A stretch of DNA of 64,000 bases from an uncultured Acidobacteriia bacterium (GCA_903929755.1 CAIYVZ010000185.1:19408-83407), one strand, 5' to 3'; shown: positions 37,614-46,889, numbered from the stretch's first letter. Notes: generated by a model not told the origin, from the sequence alone. Numbers and translations: made by a program.

Positions 37614-38747
37614 ATGGACTGCGGCGTCGTGATTGTGGGAGCGGGACAGGCGGGATTTCAGACTGCCCTGTCGCTGCGCAACGAGGGCTACGCCGGTAAA
37701 ATTGCGCTTATAGATGATGAGGGCCGGGTGCCGTATGCCCGGCCTCCTTTGTCTAAGGCGTATTTGAAGGGAACTGCGACAGCGGAATCTCTGGAGTATC
37801 GCCCGGCGGAGTTTTTTGTTCAACAGGCGATTGACCTGGTGCTGGACAATCCTGCCGTCGCGCTTGACCGCGAAAAGCGGACCGTTGCGCTGCGCTCCGG
37901 ACGCGAACTCGAATGGTCGTCGCTGGTGCTGGCAACTGGTGCGCACGTGCGCCGGTTGCCTTCAACTGGCCCCGAACCGTTCTACCTTCGAACGTTTGCC
38001 GATTCCGACGGACTTCGCAATCATCTTGCCGGGGCGGATAGCCTGCTGGCGATTGGCTGCGGGTTTATCGGTCTGGAAGCAGCGGCCGCAGCCCGGGCAC
38101 AGGGAAAACGCGTCCGCGTCATTGGAGCCGAGGGCCGGCTGATGGGGCGAGCGGTTTCGCCCTTTATCTCCGCGTGGTTTCAGGCGATGCATGAAAAACA
38201 CGGCGTCGAAATACGCCTGAATACTGCGGTGCGGCGCGTGAGCGAATCCAGCGCCGAGCTTCCGGACGGCACCACGCTGGCAGCAGATGCCGTAGTAGTG
38301 GGCATCGGAGTGATTCCGAACACGGCCCTGGCTGCGGCTGCGGGGCTCGCAATCAGCGCCGGCATCCTGACCGATTCCTGGCTAAAAACCAGCGATCCGG
38401 CGATCTTCGCAGTGGGCGACTGCGCGGCACATCCCAATGTCTACGCCGGCGGTCTGGCCAGAATCGAATCCGTTCAGAACGCAGCCGACCACGCCCGTGC
38501 CGTTGCCGCAACCATCGCCGGGAAGCCGAAGGAATACCACCAGGTGCCTTGGTTCTGGACCGAACAATTCGAAGCAAAACTGCAAATTGCAGGGCTGGCT
38601 GTGGAGACCGACGAGACCGAAGTTCGGGGAGACCCCGACTCCGGCAAGTTCTCGGTTTACAACTACAAGGACGGAAAGCTGAAGTTCGTGGAGTCAGTGA
38701 ACCAGCCCGCCGCCCACATCGCTGCGCGCAAGTTGCTGGAGATCTGA
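37614..38747 (+). CDS. FAD-dependent ferredoxin reductase
   Basis: A 377-residue pyridine nucleotide-disulphide oxidoreductase-type ferredoxin reductase. It has an N-terminal FAD site GVVIVGAGQAGFQTALSLR, RVPYARPPLSKAYLKG, an NAD site LLAIGCGFIGLEAAAAAR, and the second FAD motif DPAIFAVGDCAAHPN. The C-terminal reductase domain contains QVPWFWTEQFEAKLQIAGL. The family includes putidaredoxin and rhodocoxin reductases. It reduces the ferredoxin encoded directly upstream using NADH or NADPH. It is a little shorter than the usual 400 residues. Secure. Confidence 0.94.
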   Translation: MDCGVVIVGAGQAGFQTALSLRNEGYAGKIALIDDEGRVPYARPPLSKAYLKGTATAESLEYRPAEFFVQQAIDLVLDNPAVALDREKRTVALRSGRELEWSSLVLATGAHVRRLPSTGPEPFYLRTFADSDGLRNHLAGADSLLAIGCGFIGLEAAAAARAQGKRVRVIGAEGRLMGRAVSPFISAWFQAMHEKHGVEIRLNTAVRRVSESSAELPDGTTLAADAVVVGIGVIPNTALAAAAGLAISAGILTDSWLKTSDPAIFAVGDCAAHPNVYAGGLARIESVQNAADHARAVAATIAGKPKEYHQVPWFWTEQFEAKLQIAGLAVETDETEVRGDPDSGKFSVYNYKDGKLKFVESVNQPAAHIAARKLLEI

Positions 38748-38874
38748 GCCTGACCTGCAGGTGCGGTGTCCCTGTTCCACCGTTGCGGTAATGAAGATAG
38801 CAAGGTTGGCTGCCCTGCAAGAAAAAGACACATGCCGCTCTAAAGTATTAAGTGACTGGCACCGATAAGAGGGT

Positions 38875-39105
38875 ATGCAATGCCCACGATGCAGGTCGGA
38901 CTTTTTGATGATCCGTCACAAGACGGGCTTTGAGCGGCTGCTCATTTTCCTGACAGGTTTACGAGAATATCGGTGCCGGGACTGCGACCAAAAGTTTCGC
39001 GCTATGGACCGGCGAACGAAACCACGCACGGTAGAGAGACCGGCGGGAGTGGGGGCCCATGCGATGCAGAAGCCTCTGGCTGGACTACCTTCACGAGTGG
39101 CGTAG
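38875..39105 (+). CDS. Small zinc-ribbon protein
   Basis: A 76-residue protein with two CxxC knuckles (MQCPRCRSDF and EYRCRDCDQKF) 30 residues apart, separated by a hydrophobic/basic stretch (GFERLLIFLTGLR). This is the layout of short treble-clef/zinc-ribbon proteins of unknown role. It is 127 bp after the ferredoxin reductase and followed by a hairpin at 39152. Its length and paired motifs favour a real gene, but there is no clear Shine-Dalgarno at good spacing. Function unknown. Confidence 0.6.
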   Translation: MQCPRCRSDFLMIRHKTGFERLLIFLTGLREYRCRDCDQKFRAMDRRTKPRTVERPAGVGAHAMQKPLAGLPSRVA

Positions 39106-39151
39106 CGCGCGCACTCCCGGCGAAGGCGACCACGAGGTTGCGTGTTCCAGT

Positions 39152-39185
39152 GGAAGAAGCTGCCTGTTTGAGGGCAGCTCCTTCC
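39152..39185. terminator. Hairpin between convergent zinc-ribbon and leuD genes
   Basis: GGAAG-A-AGCTGCC pairs with GGCAGCT-C-CTTCC (12 bp with one mismatch, 8-nt loop), followed by a short T stretch on the plus strand. It lies 47 bp after the zinc-ribbon stop and 19 bp from the leuD stop, so it probably ends both transcripts. Confidence 0.65.
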
Positions 39186-39203
39186 GTTTGAGATTCGCCT
39201 TCT

Positions 39204-39785
39204 TTACGCCAAGGTGTTGATGGCAGCTGGGTGCGAGGCTTCGAAGGCGGCGATGGCGGGTTCCTTGTTCAGGATCCAGCCTAGTTCGTCTACGCCTTCG
39301 AGGAGACAGGACTTCGAGAAGGCAGGGACGGGGAATTCGACGGATTCGCCATCGGGGAGCGTGATGCTCTGGGTGGCGAGGTCAACCTTAATCACGGCGT
39401 CTTCGGGCAGCGTGAAGAGTTTCGCGTGGACTTCGGGCGAAACGACGATCGGGATCAGGGAGTTCTTCAGGGAGTTTTCCTTGAAGATGTCCGCGAAGCT
39501 GGTGCTGATGACGGCGCGGAAACCGAACTGCGTCAGAGCCCAGGGCGCGTGCTCGCGGGAACTGCCGCAACCGAAGTTGTCGCCGGCGAGCAGGATCTGC
39601 TTACCTTTACCGCGGGGCGTGTTGAGGATGAAGTCGGGATCGAGACGCCATTCGCAGAACAGGTTATCGGCGAGACCGAGCTTCGAGGTGGTCTTGAGGA
39701 AGCGGGCCGGGATGATCTGGTCGGTATCGATGTTGTTGCGGGGAATGGGCACGACGGCCGATTCGAAGGCGATAAAGGGCTGCAT
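39204..39785 (-). CDS. leuD: 3-isopropylmalate dehydratase small subunit
   Basis: A 193-residue swivelling-domain subunit of isopropylmalate isomerase. It has PRNNIDTDQIIPARFLK near the N terminus and AGDNFGCGSSREHAPWAL, the substrate-binding loop. It pairs with LeuC to interconvert 2- and 3-isopropylmalate in leucine synthesis. Its ATG overlaps the leuC stop codon by 1 bp. Length normal. Last gene of the leu operon. Very secure. Confidence 0.96.
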   Translation of the reverse strand: MQPFIAFESAVVPIPRNNIDTDQIIPARFLKTTSKLGLADNLFCEWRLDPDFILNTPRGKGKQILLAGDNFGCGSSREHAPWALTQFGFRAVISTSFADIFKENSLKNSLIPIVVSPEVHAKLFTLPEDAVIKVDLATQSITLPDGESVEFPVPAFSKSCLLEGVDELGWILNKEPAIAAFEASHPAAINTLA

Positions 39786-41191
39786 TAGAGGATGCTCCTG
39801 ACGTCAGAAACTACGCCCGAGAGCGCGGTGGCGGCGGCGGTTTGGGGAGAAGCGAGGAAGGTACGTCCACCCTTGCCCTGGCGGCCTTCGAAGTTGCGGT
39901 TGGAAGTGGAAACGCTGTATTCGCCGGGCTGCAGCTGATCGCCGTTCATGGCGATGCACATGGAGCAGCCCGGTTCGCGGTAATCGCAACCGGCGGCGCG
40001 GAAGATTTCCGGGAGACCTTCGGCGATGGCCTGACGCTTGACGTCCTGCGAGCCGGGGACGACCATGACGCGGACGTTCGGATTCACCTTGCGGCCCTTG
40101 AGGATGGCGGCGGCGGCGCGAAGGTCGGTGATGCGGGAGTTGGTGCAGCTGCCGATGAAGACAACGTTGACGGGACGGCCGAGGATCGGCTTACCGGCTT
40201 CGAGGCCCATATATTCCAGAGCTTTGGTGATGGCATCGCGCTGGAGAGCGTCGGCGATGGAACGGGGGTCGGGCACGGCACCCGAGATGGAGACACCCAT
40301 GCCGGGGTTGGTGCCCCAGGTAATCATCGGTTCGAGCGTGTTGGCGTCGATGGAGAGTTCGTGGTCGAAGATGGCGCCATCGTCAGTGGGAAGTTGCTTC
40401 CAGCGTGCGACAGCGGCATCCCAGGCAGCGCCTTTGGGGGCGTGGCGGCGACCGTGGAGATACTGGAAAGTGGTATCGTCGGGGGCGACCATACCGGCGC
40501 GGGCTCCGGCTTCGATAGACATATTCGAGACCGTCATGCGGCCTTCCATATCGAGAGCGCGGATGGCGGAACCTGTGTATTCGAAAACGCAACCGGTGCC
40601 GCCGCCGATGCCGACTTTGGCGCAGAGGGCGAGGATGATGTCCTTGGCCGAGACGCCAGCCTTCAGCGTGCCATCGACCTGAACCTTGAAGGTCCTGGAC
40701 GGGCGCTGCAGGAGGGTCTGGGTGGCGAGAACGTTCTGGACTTCAGAGGTTCCGATGCCGAACGCGAGAGCTCCGAAGGCACCGTGGGTGGCGGTGTGGC
40801 TATCGCCGCAGACGACGGTCATGCCGGGCTGGGTGAGACCAAGCTCCGGTCCGATGACGTGGACGATACCCTGATCTTCGGAATGGACTCCGAAGCAGGG
40901 GACGCCGAACTCGTCGCAATTGATGGCGAGCTGGTCGACCTGTTTCGCCGCGATCGGATCGAGGATCGGGAGCGAGCGGTCGGACGTCGGGATGCTGTGG
41001 TCGGTGGTGGCGACGGTGAGATCGGGACGGCGGACCTTGAGGCCGCGTTCGCGGAGGCCGGAGAAGGCCTGGGGCGAGGTGACTTCATGGACCAGGTGGA
41101 GGTCGATGTAAATCAGCGACGGCTCATCCGCGTGCTCACGGACGATGTGGCTGTTCCAGACTTTTTGGGAGAGAGTTAAAGGGCTTGGCAT
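39785..41191 (-). CDS. leuC: 3-isopropylmalate dehydratase large subunit
   Basis: A 468-residue aconitase-family subunit starting [17 protein letters not shown]. Fe-S ligands lie in [18 protein letters not shown] and in [15 protein letters not shown]. Other conserved blocks are [38 protein letters not shown] and [19 protein letters not shown]. It catalyses the isomerisation step with LeuD. It overlaps leuB by 16 bp and leuD by 1 bp, so the operon is tightly coupled. Very secure. Confidence 0.97.
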   Translation of the reverse strand: MPSPLTLSQKVWNSHIVREHADEPSLIYIDLHLVHEVTSPQAFSGLRERGLKVRRPDLTVATTDHSIPTSDRSLPILDPIAAKQVDQLAINCDEFGVPCFGVHSEDQGIVHVIGPELGLTQPGMTVVCGDSHTATHGAFGALAFGIGTSEVQNVLATQTLLQRPSRTFKVQVDGTLKAGVSAKDIILALCAKVGIGGGTGCVFEYTGSAIRALDMEGRMTVSNMSIEAGARAGMVAPDDTTFQYLHGRRHAPKGAAWDAAVARWKQLPTDDGAIFDHELSIDANTLEPMITWGTNPGMGVSISGAVPDPRSIADALQRDAITKALEYMGLEAGKPILGRPVNVVFIGSCTNSRITDLRAAAAILKGRKVNPNVRVMVVPGSQDVKRQAIAEGLPEIFRAAGCDYREPGCSMCIAMNGDQLQPGEYSVSTSNRNFEGRQGKGGRTFLASPQTAAATALSGVVSDVRSIL

Positions 41192-42258
41192 ACGGCGTCT
41201 CCTACCTGTTCGGTGGTGGCCGGAGTGCCGGCGGGCTTCAGATCGGCGGTGACTCTGCCGCTGGAGAGTACGACTTCGGTGGCTCGGTTGACGGCTGCGG
41301 CTTCTTCGTAGAGGCCGAAGCTGTATTCGAGCAGGGCCGCTACGGAGCCGATGGCTCCGAAGGGGTTGGCCTTGTTCTGGCCGGCAATGTCGGGGGCAGA
41401 ACCGTGGACGGGCTCGTAGAGTCCGGTCCAGGCTCCGTTGGCCTTCTTCGCGCCGATGGAGGCGCTGGGAAGCATGCCGATGGAACCGGCGAGGATGGCG
41501 CCTTCATCCGAGAGAATGTCGCCGAACATGTTTTCGGTGACCATGACGTCGAAGCTCTTGGGGTTGAGGACGAGCTGCATGGCGGCGTTGTCGACGAGGA
41601 GGTGGTTCAGGGCGACGTCGGGGTAATCCTTGGCCACTTCGACGACCACACGACGCCAGAGCTGCGAGGTTTCGAGGACGTTGGATTTATCGACGGAAGT
41701 GAGCTTTTTGCGGCGTTTGCGGGCGAGTTCGAAGGCCATGCGGGTGACGCGCTCGATTTCGCTCCATGTGTAAGACATGGTGTTGACGGCGCGGGGCTCG
41801 GGACCATCCTCATAGATGCCGCGGGGCGTGCCGTAGTAGATGCCGGAGTTGAGTTCGCGGACGATGATCATATCGACGCCATCCACAAGATGGTTCTTGA
41901 GGGGCGAAGATTCGAGCAGCGCGGCGTAACTGCGGACGGGACGGAGGTTCGCGTAGACACCCATGGTCTTTCGGATGCCGAGGAGGCCGCGTTCCGGGCG
42001 CTTTTCGGGCGGCCAGTTGTCGAACTCGGGGAGGCCGACAGCGCCCATGAGGACGGCGTCGGCTTCCACGGCGAGCTTCGCGGTTTCTTCAGGGAACGGC
42101 GTGCCGGTCTTGTGGATCGCGATGCCTCCGAGGAGGGCTTCGCGAATATTGAGGCCGTGGCCCCACTTTTCAGCGACAGTGCGCAGGACGCGGACGGCTT
42201 CCCGGGTGACTTCGGTACCGATACCGTCACCGGGGAGGACGAGGATGTTGAGGTTCAA
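41176..42258 (-). CDS. leuB: 3-isopropylmalate dehydrogenase
   Basis: A 360-residue beta-decarboxylating dehydrogenase. It has [36 protein letters not shown], the catalytic [34 protein letters not shown], and [20 protein letters not shown], all LeuB blocks (GIYYG distinguishes it from isocitrate dehydrogenase). It oxidises 3-isopropylmalate to 2-ketoisocaproate with NAD. It starts 32 bp after the leuA stop and overlaps leuC. Very secure. Confidence 0.97.
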   Translation of the reverse strand: MNLNILVLPGDGIGTEVTREAVRVLRTVAEKWGHGLNIREALLGGIAIHKTGTPFPEETAKLAVEADAVLMGAVGLPEFDNWPPEKRPERGLLGIRKTMGVYANLRPVRSYAALLESSPLKNHLVDGVDMIIVRELNSGIYYGTPRGIYEDGPEPRAVNTMSYTWSEIERVTRMAFELARKRRKKLTSVDKSNVLETSQLWRRVVVEVAKDYPDVALNHLLVDNAAMQLVLNPKSFDVMVTENMFGDILSDEGAILAGSIGMLPSASIGAKKANGAWTGLYEPVHGSAPDIAGQNKANPFGAIGSVAALLEYSFGLYEEAAAVNRATEVVLSSGRVTADLKPAGTPATTEQVGDAVCQAL

Positions 42259-42290
42259 GCAAATACTCCTAAAATTTATGCCGGGAAAGT

Positions 42291-43454
42291 TTAAGCGGGG
42301 ACTTGTTGGCTTTTGCGGGCGAGATCGGCGATTTCTTCGTCCATCAGACCCTTTTTGTTGTCAGCGAGGGTGGTGATTTCCGTGTAAACGAAATCGAGTT
42401 CATCCTTAGAAAGGCTAAAGCCGAGGTCTTCGAGCCGGTTCTTGAGCGCGTGGCGTCCCGAGTGCTTACCGAGAACCAGTTTACCTTCAGGTACCCCTAC
42501 GGACTTGGGATCGATGATTTCGTAGGTGGTACGTTCCTTCAAGTAGCCGTCCTGATGGATGCCGGCTTCGTGGGCGAAGGCGTTGCGTCCGACGATGGCC
42601 TTGTTGGGCTGGGGGCCAAAAGTGATGATGGACGAGAGCATCTGGCTGGCCGCGTAGAGGTGTTCAGCGTGGATGCCGGTGGTGTAGGGGAAACGGTCGC
42701 TGCGGGTCTTGAGGATCATGACGATCTCTTCGAGAGAGCAGTTGCCGGCGCGTTCGCCGATACCATTAATAGTGCATTCGACCTGGCGGGCACCAGCCTC
42801 AATGGCGGCGAGGGAGTTGGCGACGGCGAGGCCGAGATCGTCGTGACAATGGACGCTGACGATGGCGGTGTCGCCGAGGGCTTTGACGACGCGGCCGATG
42901 ATGGCGGCGTATTCGGCGGGCGTGGAGTAGCCGACGGTGTCGGGGATGTTGACGACGCGGGCGCCTTCGGCGACGACGGCGCGGGCGACCTGTTCGAGAT
43001 AGTCGGGGTCGGTGCGAGCGCCATCTTCGGCGGAGAATTCGACGTCATCCACAAAGGTACGCGCGAGGCGGACGGCGGCGCAGGCGTCATCGAGAACCTG
43101 CTGGCGCGACTTCTTGAGCTTGTACTTGAGGTGGATGTCGCTGGTGGCGAGGAAAGTATGGATGCGCGGGCGGCGGGCCGGCTTTAGGGCTTCGGCGGCG
43201 CGTTCGACGTCTTTCGAGGTGCAGCGCGCAAGGGCTGCAACCTGGGCCCACGGGTATTCCGCGGAGATGGCCTGGACGGCTTCGAAATCGCCCTGAGAGG
43301 CGATGGGAAAACCGGCTTCAAGGATGTCGACACCGAGATCGACAAGCTTGGCGGCCATTTTAAGCTTCTCGGGGACGGTCATGGAGCAGCCCGGGGACTG
43401 CTCACCGTCACGGAGAGTGGTGTCGAAGATCCATACGCGGTTGTGTCCGTTCAT
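42291..43454 (-). CDS. leuA: 2-isopropylmalate synthase, short form
   Basis: A 387-residue DRE-TIM synthase. [20 protein letters not shown] opens the catalytic barrel; [40 protein letters not shown] and [16 protein letters not shown] follow. It condenses 2-ketoisovalerate and acetyl-CoA. It ends at [10 protein letters not shown], so the C-terminal leucine-binding regulatory domain (about 120-130 residues in typical 500-residue LeuA) is absent; only 32 bp separate it from leuB, so the domain is not encoded downstream. The start is the ATG at 43454; no good frame extends upstream. First gene of the leu operon. Function call strong from the operon; homocitrate- or citramalate-type activity cannot be excluded. 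Confidence 0.92.
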   Translation of the reverse strand: MNGHNRVWIFDTTLRDGEQSPGCSMTVPEKLKMAAKLVDLGVDILEAGFPIASQGDFEAVQAISAEYPWAQVAALARCTSKDVERAAEALKPARRPRIHTFLATSDIHLKYKLKKSRQQVLDDACAAVRLARTFVDDVEFSAEDGARTDPDYLEQVARAVVAEGARVVNIPDTVGYSTPAEYAAIIGRVVKALGDTAIVSVHCHDDLGLAVANSLAAIEAGARQVECTINGIGERAGNCSLEEIVMILKTRSDRFPYTTGIHAEHLYAASQMLSSIITFGPQPNKAIVGRNAFAHEAGIHQDGYLKERTTYEIIDPKSVGVPEGKLVLGKHSGRHALKNRLEDLGFSLSKDELDFVYTEITTLADNKKGLMDEEIADLARKSQQVPA

Positions 43455-43494
43455 GAGATTCGCTCCAAGTGTAAGAGGGGTGGGAAGGTACTCC

Positions 43495-43508
43495 CATAAT
43501 CGATTATG
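43495..43508. promoter_or_regulatory. Perfect palindrome upstream of leuA
   Basis: CATAATCGATTATG is a perfect 14-bp palindrome 41-54 bp upstream of the leuA start, next to AT-rich DNA that could be the promoter. Position and symmetry suit an operator for the leu operon, but no regulator is identified. Confidence 0.4.
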
Positions 43509-43621
43509 AAGAGAGGTGCGCTGATTAAGCAAATTTATTTTGTTAGAGGAAATGATTAGCTTAACTAATACATGAGCGATTTGGGCACAGTTCGGGCCTG
43601 GCGGCTGGTGATCCGGAGTGT

Positions 43622-44208
43622 TTAGGCCGCTTTTTTGAGCTGATGGGCGGCTGGACGGGGGAAACGGTAGTGGTCGGGGAGCTGGGCGGCGCGATTCCAG
43701 GCGACGGATTTCTAGAAACGGGCGGCGGCGAGGTCGGCTTTGCGCTGGATGCGGGCGATGAGGGTGGCTCGGGTTTCGTAGAGAACAATGTTGGTGCGGC
43801 CGGGGTGTTGGCCAGTGGCGCAGAGTTCTTCGTGGCCGAGACCGAGGGTGTTGAATTCGATGGCGCGGGAGCGATTGATGCGCCAATGGTCCTGCGAGAT
43901 GGAGACGGCGAGCTGGCGTTCGTAGGCTTCGTAAGCGATGCGGTCGGCTTCATTCATGACGTAGAACTGGCCGGTGAGGCCGTGTTGACCAGAAACGTCG
44001 GCACGCGCCCTGCTTCAGTGGGGATAACCAGAAACGGTGTCAAGGACCGGACTTGAGGGCGTTCATGGAGGAACGGGCTTTGCCGGATTCGGTCTTTGGA
44101 CCGGTGGCTTTTTGGGCGTTGAGGAGGTTGGCGAAGAGCTGGGCCTCGGAGAGGGGCGGCTTGTTGGTGGTGTTTTCGTTTTGGGTTTTCGGCGTTTTGG
44201 TCGGACAT
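43622..44208 (-). pseudogene. Decayed gene of the TGPKT-GKARSS-NAL family
   Basis: Three different frames together show pieces of a family common in Acidobacteria and Planctomycetes. From 44208 the ATG opens a short frame (MSDQNAEN). A shifted frame then reads LSEAQLFANLLNAQKATGPK then TESGKARSSMNALKSG and hits a stop. After about 70 bp another frame reads [20 protein letters not shown], then [20 protein letters not shown] with [13 protein letters not shown], ending near 43712. A last fragment ([13 protein letters not shown]) reaches a stop at 43622. Between the first two pieces CGTTTCTGGT occurs twice, a sign of insertion or duplication, and the piece after IAYEAY looks deleted. Function of the intact family is unknown. 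Confidence 0.65.
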
Positions 44209-44338
44209 GGTCTGCTCTCTTTCGGGCTCTGGAGATGGGGAGCCTGATTGAGATTTATCAGTTGCGGATTGCAGGATTGGCGGGGGTGGTGGGGGATGTT
44301 TTTGAAAAGGCTGGCAATATAGTTTCCTGCTCGCAGTG

Positions 44339-44355
44339 TATTGCAATTTGCAATA
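44339..44355. promoter_or_regulatory. Perfect inverted repeat TATTGCAA-T-TTGCAATA
   Basis: TATTGCAA and TTGCAATA form an 8-bp inverted repeat with one central base, between the higA stop and the decayed gene. On the minus strand TTGCAA is followed 19 bp later by TATATT, so it may overlap an old promoter for the decayed gene. Confidence 0.35.
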
Positions 44356-44388
44356 TCTCGTTATTGGTCGATGATGCGGCGGTGGAAC

Positions 44389-44691
44389 CTATGGGCGGGC
44401 CTCGACGGGGGGATGAAAGGGCGCAACGCGAATTTCGTTTTCCCGACTGCGGGTCTTCGCAATGTCGAAAGCCGATTGCATCCGCATGAGGGTTTCCATC
44501 TTAACGCCGAAAGCCTTCTCAATACGCAGCGCCATCTCCCCGGACAGGCCAGCTTTGCTGTTCAGGAGGCTGGACAGGGCAGGACGCGACACTTGAAGCG
44601 CGGCGGCGGCGGCGGTGACGGACAGGCCTGCCGGTTCAATGATCTCGGTTCGGATAAAATCACCGGGTTGCGGCGGGTTCTTCATGGGCAT
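44389..44691 (-). CDS. higA: HigA-family antitoxin (XRE helix-turn-helix)
   Basis: A 100-residue protein with the HigA/VapI helix-turn-helix: PPQPGDFIRTEIIEPAGLS, VTAAAAALQVSRPALSSLLN, SKAGLSGEMALRIEKAFGV. In HigBA systems the toxin gene comes first and HigA represses the operon and neutralises the HigB ribonuclease. GGAGG lies about 10 nt before the ATG. The toxin gene just upstream (18 bp) is frameshifted, so this may be an orphan antitoxin. Antitoxin call strong. Confidence 0.9.
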   Translation of the reverse strand: MPMKNPPQPGDFIRTEIIEPAGLSVTAAAAALQVSRPALSSLLNSKAGLSGEMALRIEKAFGVKMETLMRMQSAFDIAKTRSRENEIRVAPFHPPVEARP

Positions 44692-44709
44692 GGCTGGTAT
44701 TCCTCCGGG

Positions 44710-45052
44710 CTAGTGGTAATCCTCTAAATTCGGATCACAGATTTCGCGCTCGTCATCGACGAGTGAAGGTCAGGCGGCGATTGCGGGTAACGCTCAAACT
44801 CCACGTGCCTTTGCGGTCGCCGGTTAGCGTGTGAACTTTCCAGACTACGAGCGACCGCAATTCGTCGCCTTCCATCATGGTATCGAGAAACAGGAACATC
44901 TTTCGCAACTTGCTCACGGTGTCGGGTGGAACGCCTTGCGCGTTGTCGTCCTCGTAGAGCCGTTTCAGACCTTTATGAGGGCGGCCATGGTGTCTTCCGG
45001 CGGCATAATTTCGATGCAGAGATTTTTCCGTGAACCAAACCAGCTTGGCCAA
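44710..45052 (-). pseudogene. higB: higB toxin gene with 3' frameshift
   Basis: The frame ending at 44753 encodes a HigB/RelE-fold toxin: HKGLKRLYEDDNAQGVPPDT, VSKLRKMFLFLDTMMEGDEL, GDRKGTWSLSVTRNRRLTF. It then runs into TRR and a stop. In the next frame the expected end continues as VDDEREICDPNLEDYH with a TAG at 44710, which is how normal HigB proteins finish. One extra base near 44757 explains this. The N terminus is also unclear: a TTG at 45052 gives an atypical start, while an ATG at about 45005 is out of frame. The toxin is probably truncated and may be inactive; a sequencing error cannot be excluded. Confidence 0.75.
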
Positions 45053-45075
45053 GCTCCCGACTCCAGGCCTCCCGG

Positions 45076-46851
45076 CTAACGCGGGGGGAGAGCCTGGTCG
45101 TAAGTGGGCTGGCGGGAAGGGGGGGCTTCGAGTTGGGGAAGAGCGCCGTTGCGGGCGGCTTCGGTCCACCAGAGTTTTTTCATTTCGGCCAGTTTTTCGG
45201 GATATTGGGCCGCGAGGTTGCGGGTTTCGCAGAAGTCCTGATCCACGTGGTAGAGTTCCCAGCGGTCGGAATCGAAGTCGGAGCCGGGTTGATGGATGGC
45301 GGTGGCGTTCCAGCCATCGTGCCAGACAGAGCGGCTGCCCCAAAGTTCGAAGTACTGCGTATCGCGGGGATTGGGGCTTTGGGGATCGTTGAAGGTGGCA
45401 CGGATGCTCTTGCCGTGGATCGGCATTTGGCAGACGCCGCGGAAGACGCCGGGTGCCGCGATGCCTGTGATGTCGAGCACCGTGGGCGTGATGTCGATGA
45501 TATCCACGAATTGCTTGCGCAGGCCGAACTTCTTGATTTCGTTGGGCCACGAGACGATGCACGGGGTCTGGACCCCGCCGCGGTAGGGCCAGAGTTTGTA
45601 AAAGCGCAGGGGCGTGTCGGAGACAGAGGCCCAGGGCCGCTGGTAGAGAGGCTGAGATTTTTCGCTGCCGAGTTCGTCGAGGCGGAGGAACATTTCGTGG
45701 ACGGTGGTGGCGTCGCGGTACGGGTAGGCGAAGCCTCCTTTGTTACCGGCTTCGGGGGCGCCGCCGTTATCGGACATCAGGAAAATGGCCGTGTTGTCGA
45801 ATAAATTGTGTTCTTTCAGGAAGCGGACGAGGCGGCCGATCTGTTCGTCGGCGAATTCGAGAAAGCCGGCGAAGGCGGCCATGAAGCGGGCGAAGACGGC
45901 CTTCTCTTCGTCGTTGAGGCTATCCCAGGCGGGGTCGCCGGGGTTGCGGGGGGGAAGCTGGGTGCCGGGCGGGATTACGCCGAGGTCAAGCTGACGGTGA
46001 TGGCGCTCTTCGCGGAGTTTATCCCAGCCTTTCTTGTATTCGGCGACGTATTTGTCGATGTACGGTTTGGGGACCTGAATGGGCGCGTGGGTGGCGCTGA
46101 AGGCGGTATACAGCAGGAAGGGCTTTTTGGCGTCAGCGGTGTTATGGTCGCCGAGCATGCGGAGGGCCTGATCGACGATATCGACGGAGAAATGATAGTC
46201 GGGCTTGTTGGGTCGCTCGATGGGGTGATTGTCTTCGATGATGGACGGATGATACTGGTCGGTCCAGCCGCTGAGGAAGCCGTACCAGCGGTCGAAGCCC
46301 TTCTGGAGCGGCCAATGGGTGCGGTCGCCGGTAACCTTCTGGTCGGCGTTGGGGACGAGGTGCCATTTGCCGACGCCGTAGGTGGAATAGCCACTGGACT
46401 GCAGGATCTGCGCAATGGTGGCGGCGGCGGGGGTGATGCGGCCGCGGGCGCTGGGATAGCCCTGGTCAACATCGGCGAGTTCTTTCATGCCGACCGCGTG
46501 GCTGTTGCGACCGGTGAGGAGCGAGGCGCGCGACGGGGAGCAGACGGCCTTGGTGTGGAACTGGTTGTAGAGGAGGCCGCGCGCGGCGAGGGCGTCGATG
46601 TTGGGCGTGGCGATTTCGGAGCCATAACAGTGCAGGTCTGAAAAGCCAGTGTCGTCGAAAAGAATGTAGATGATGTTGGGGCTGCCGACCCGGGCCTGGT
46701 TCAAGGGCAGGGGGCTGGCTTTGGAATCGGCGGCAACGCGTCCGACGGTGCCCTGGAACGTGTTGACGGGCGTGGGCACAGCGCAGGGCTGTTGCGCGCA
46801 GGCGGCACCCGCGAACATGCTTGCGAGTATTTGGCGTCGAGTGGTCTTCAT
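45076..46851 (-). CDS. Arylsulfatase-type sulfatase
   Basis: A 591-residue exported sulfatase. The N terminus has a Tat-like TTRRQILASMFAGAACA. The metal site appears as NIIYILFDDTGFSDLHCYG. The active-site motif is CSPSRASLLTGRNSH, where the cysteine is converted to formylglycine; the second signature region is STYGVGKWHLVPN, and MSDNGG supplies metal ligands. It resembles bacterial arylsulfatases of the AtsA type; the substrate is probably a sulfated polymer or small ester. No formylglycine-generating enzyme is nearby. It lies 38 bp after a TonB-dependent receptor gene and is probably co-transcribed. Start at MKTTRRQ; an upstream extension is out of character. Confidence 0.92.
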   Translation of the reverse strand: MKTTRRQILASMFAGAACAQQPCAVPTPVNTFQGTVGRVAADSKASPLPLNQARVGSPNIIYILFDDTGFSDLHCYGSEIATPNIDALAARGLLYNQFHTKAVCSPSRASLLTGRNSHAVGMKELADVDQGYPSARGRITPAAATIAQILQSSGYSTYGVGKWHLVPNADQKVTGDRTHWPLQKGFDRWYGFLSGWTDQYHPSIIEDNHPIERPNKPDYHFSVDIVDQALRMLGDHNTADAKKPFLLYTAFSATHAPIQVPKPYIDKYVAEYKKGWDKLREERHHRQLDLGVIPPGTQLPPRNPGDPAWDSLNDEEKAVFARFMAAFAGFLEFADEQIGRLVRFLKEHNLFDNTAIFLMSDNGGAPEAGNKGGFAYPYRDATTVHEMFLRLDELGSEKSQPLYQRPWASVSDTPLRFYKLWPYRGGVQTPCIVSWPNEIKKFGLRKQFVDIIDITPTVLDITGIAAPGVFRGVCQMPIHGKSIRATFNDPQSPNPRDTQYFELWGSRSVWHDGWNATAIHQPGSDFDSDRWELYHVDQDFCETRNLAAQYPEKLAEMKKLWWTEAARNGALPQLEAPPSRQPTYDQALPPR

Positions 46852-46889
46852 AGAATCCTTTGCCATTTCATGAGCCTGGGCGAGATCCT

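Noticed and set aside
39842..41179. Long open frame opposite leuC
   Set aside because: Antisense to an enzyme with all motifs; composition is Gly/Asp/Ala-rich as expected for a shadow frame.
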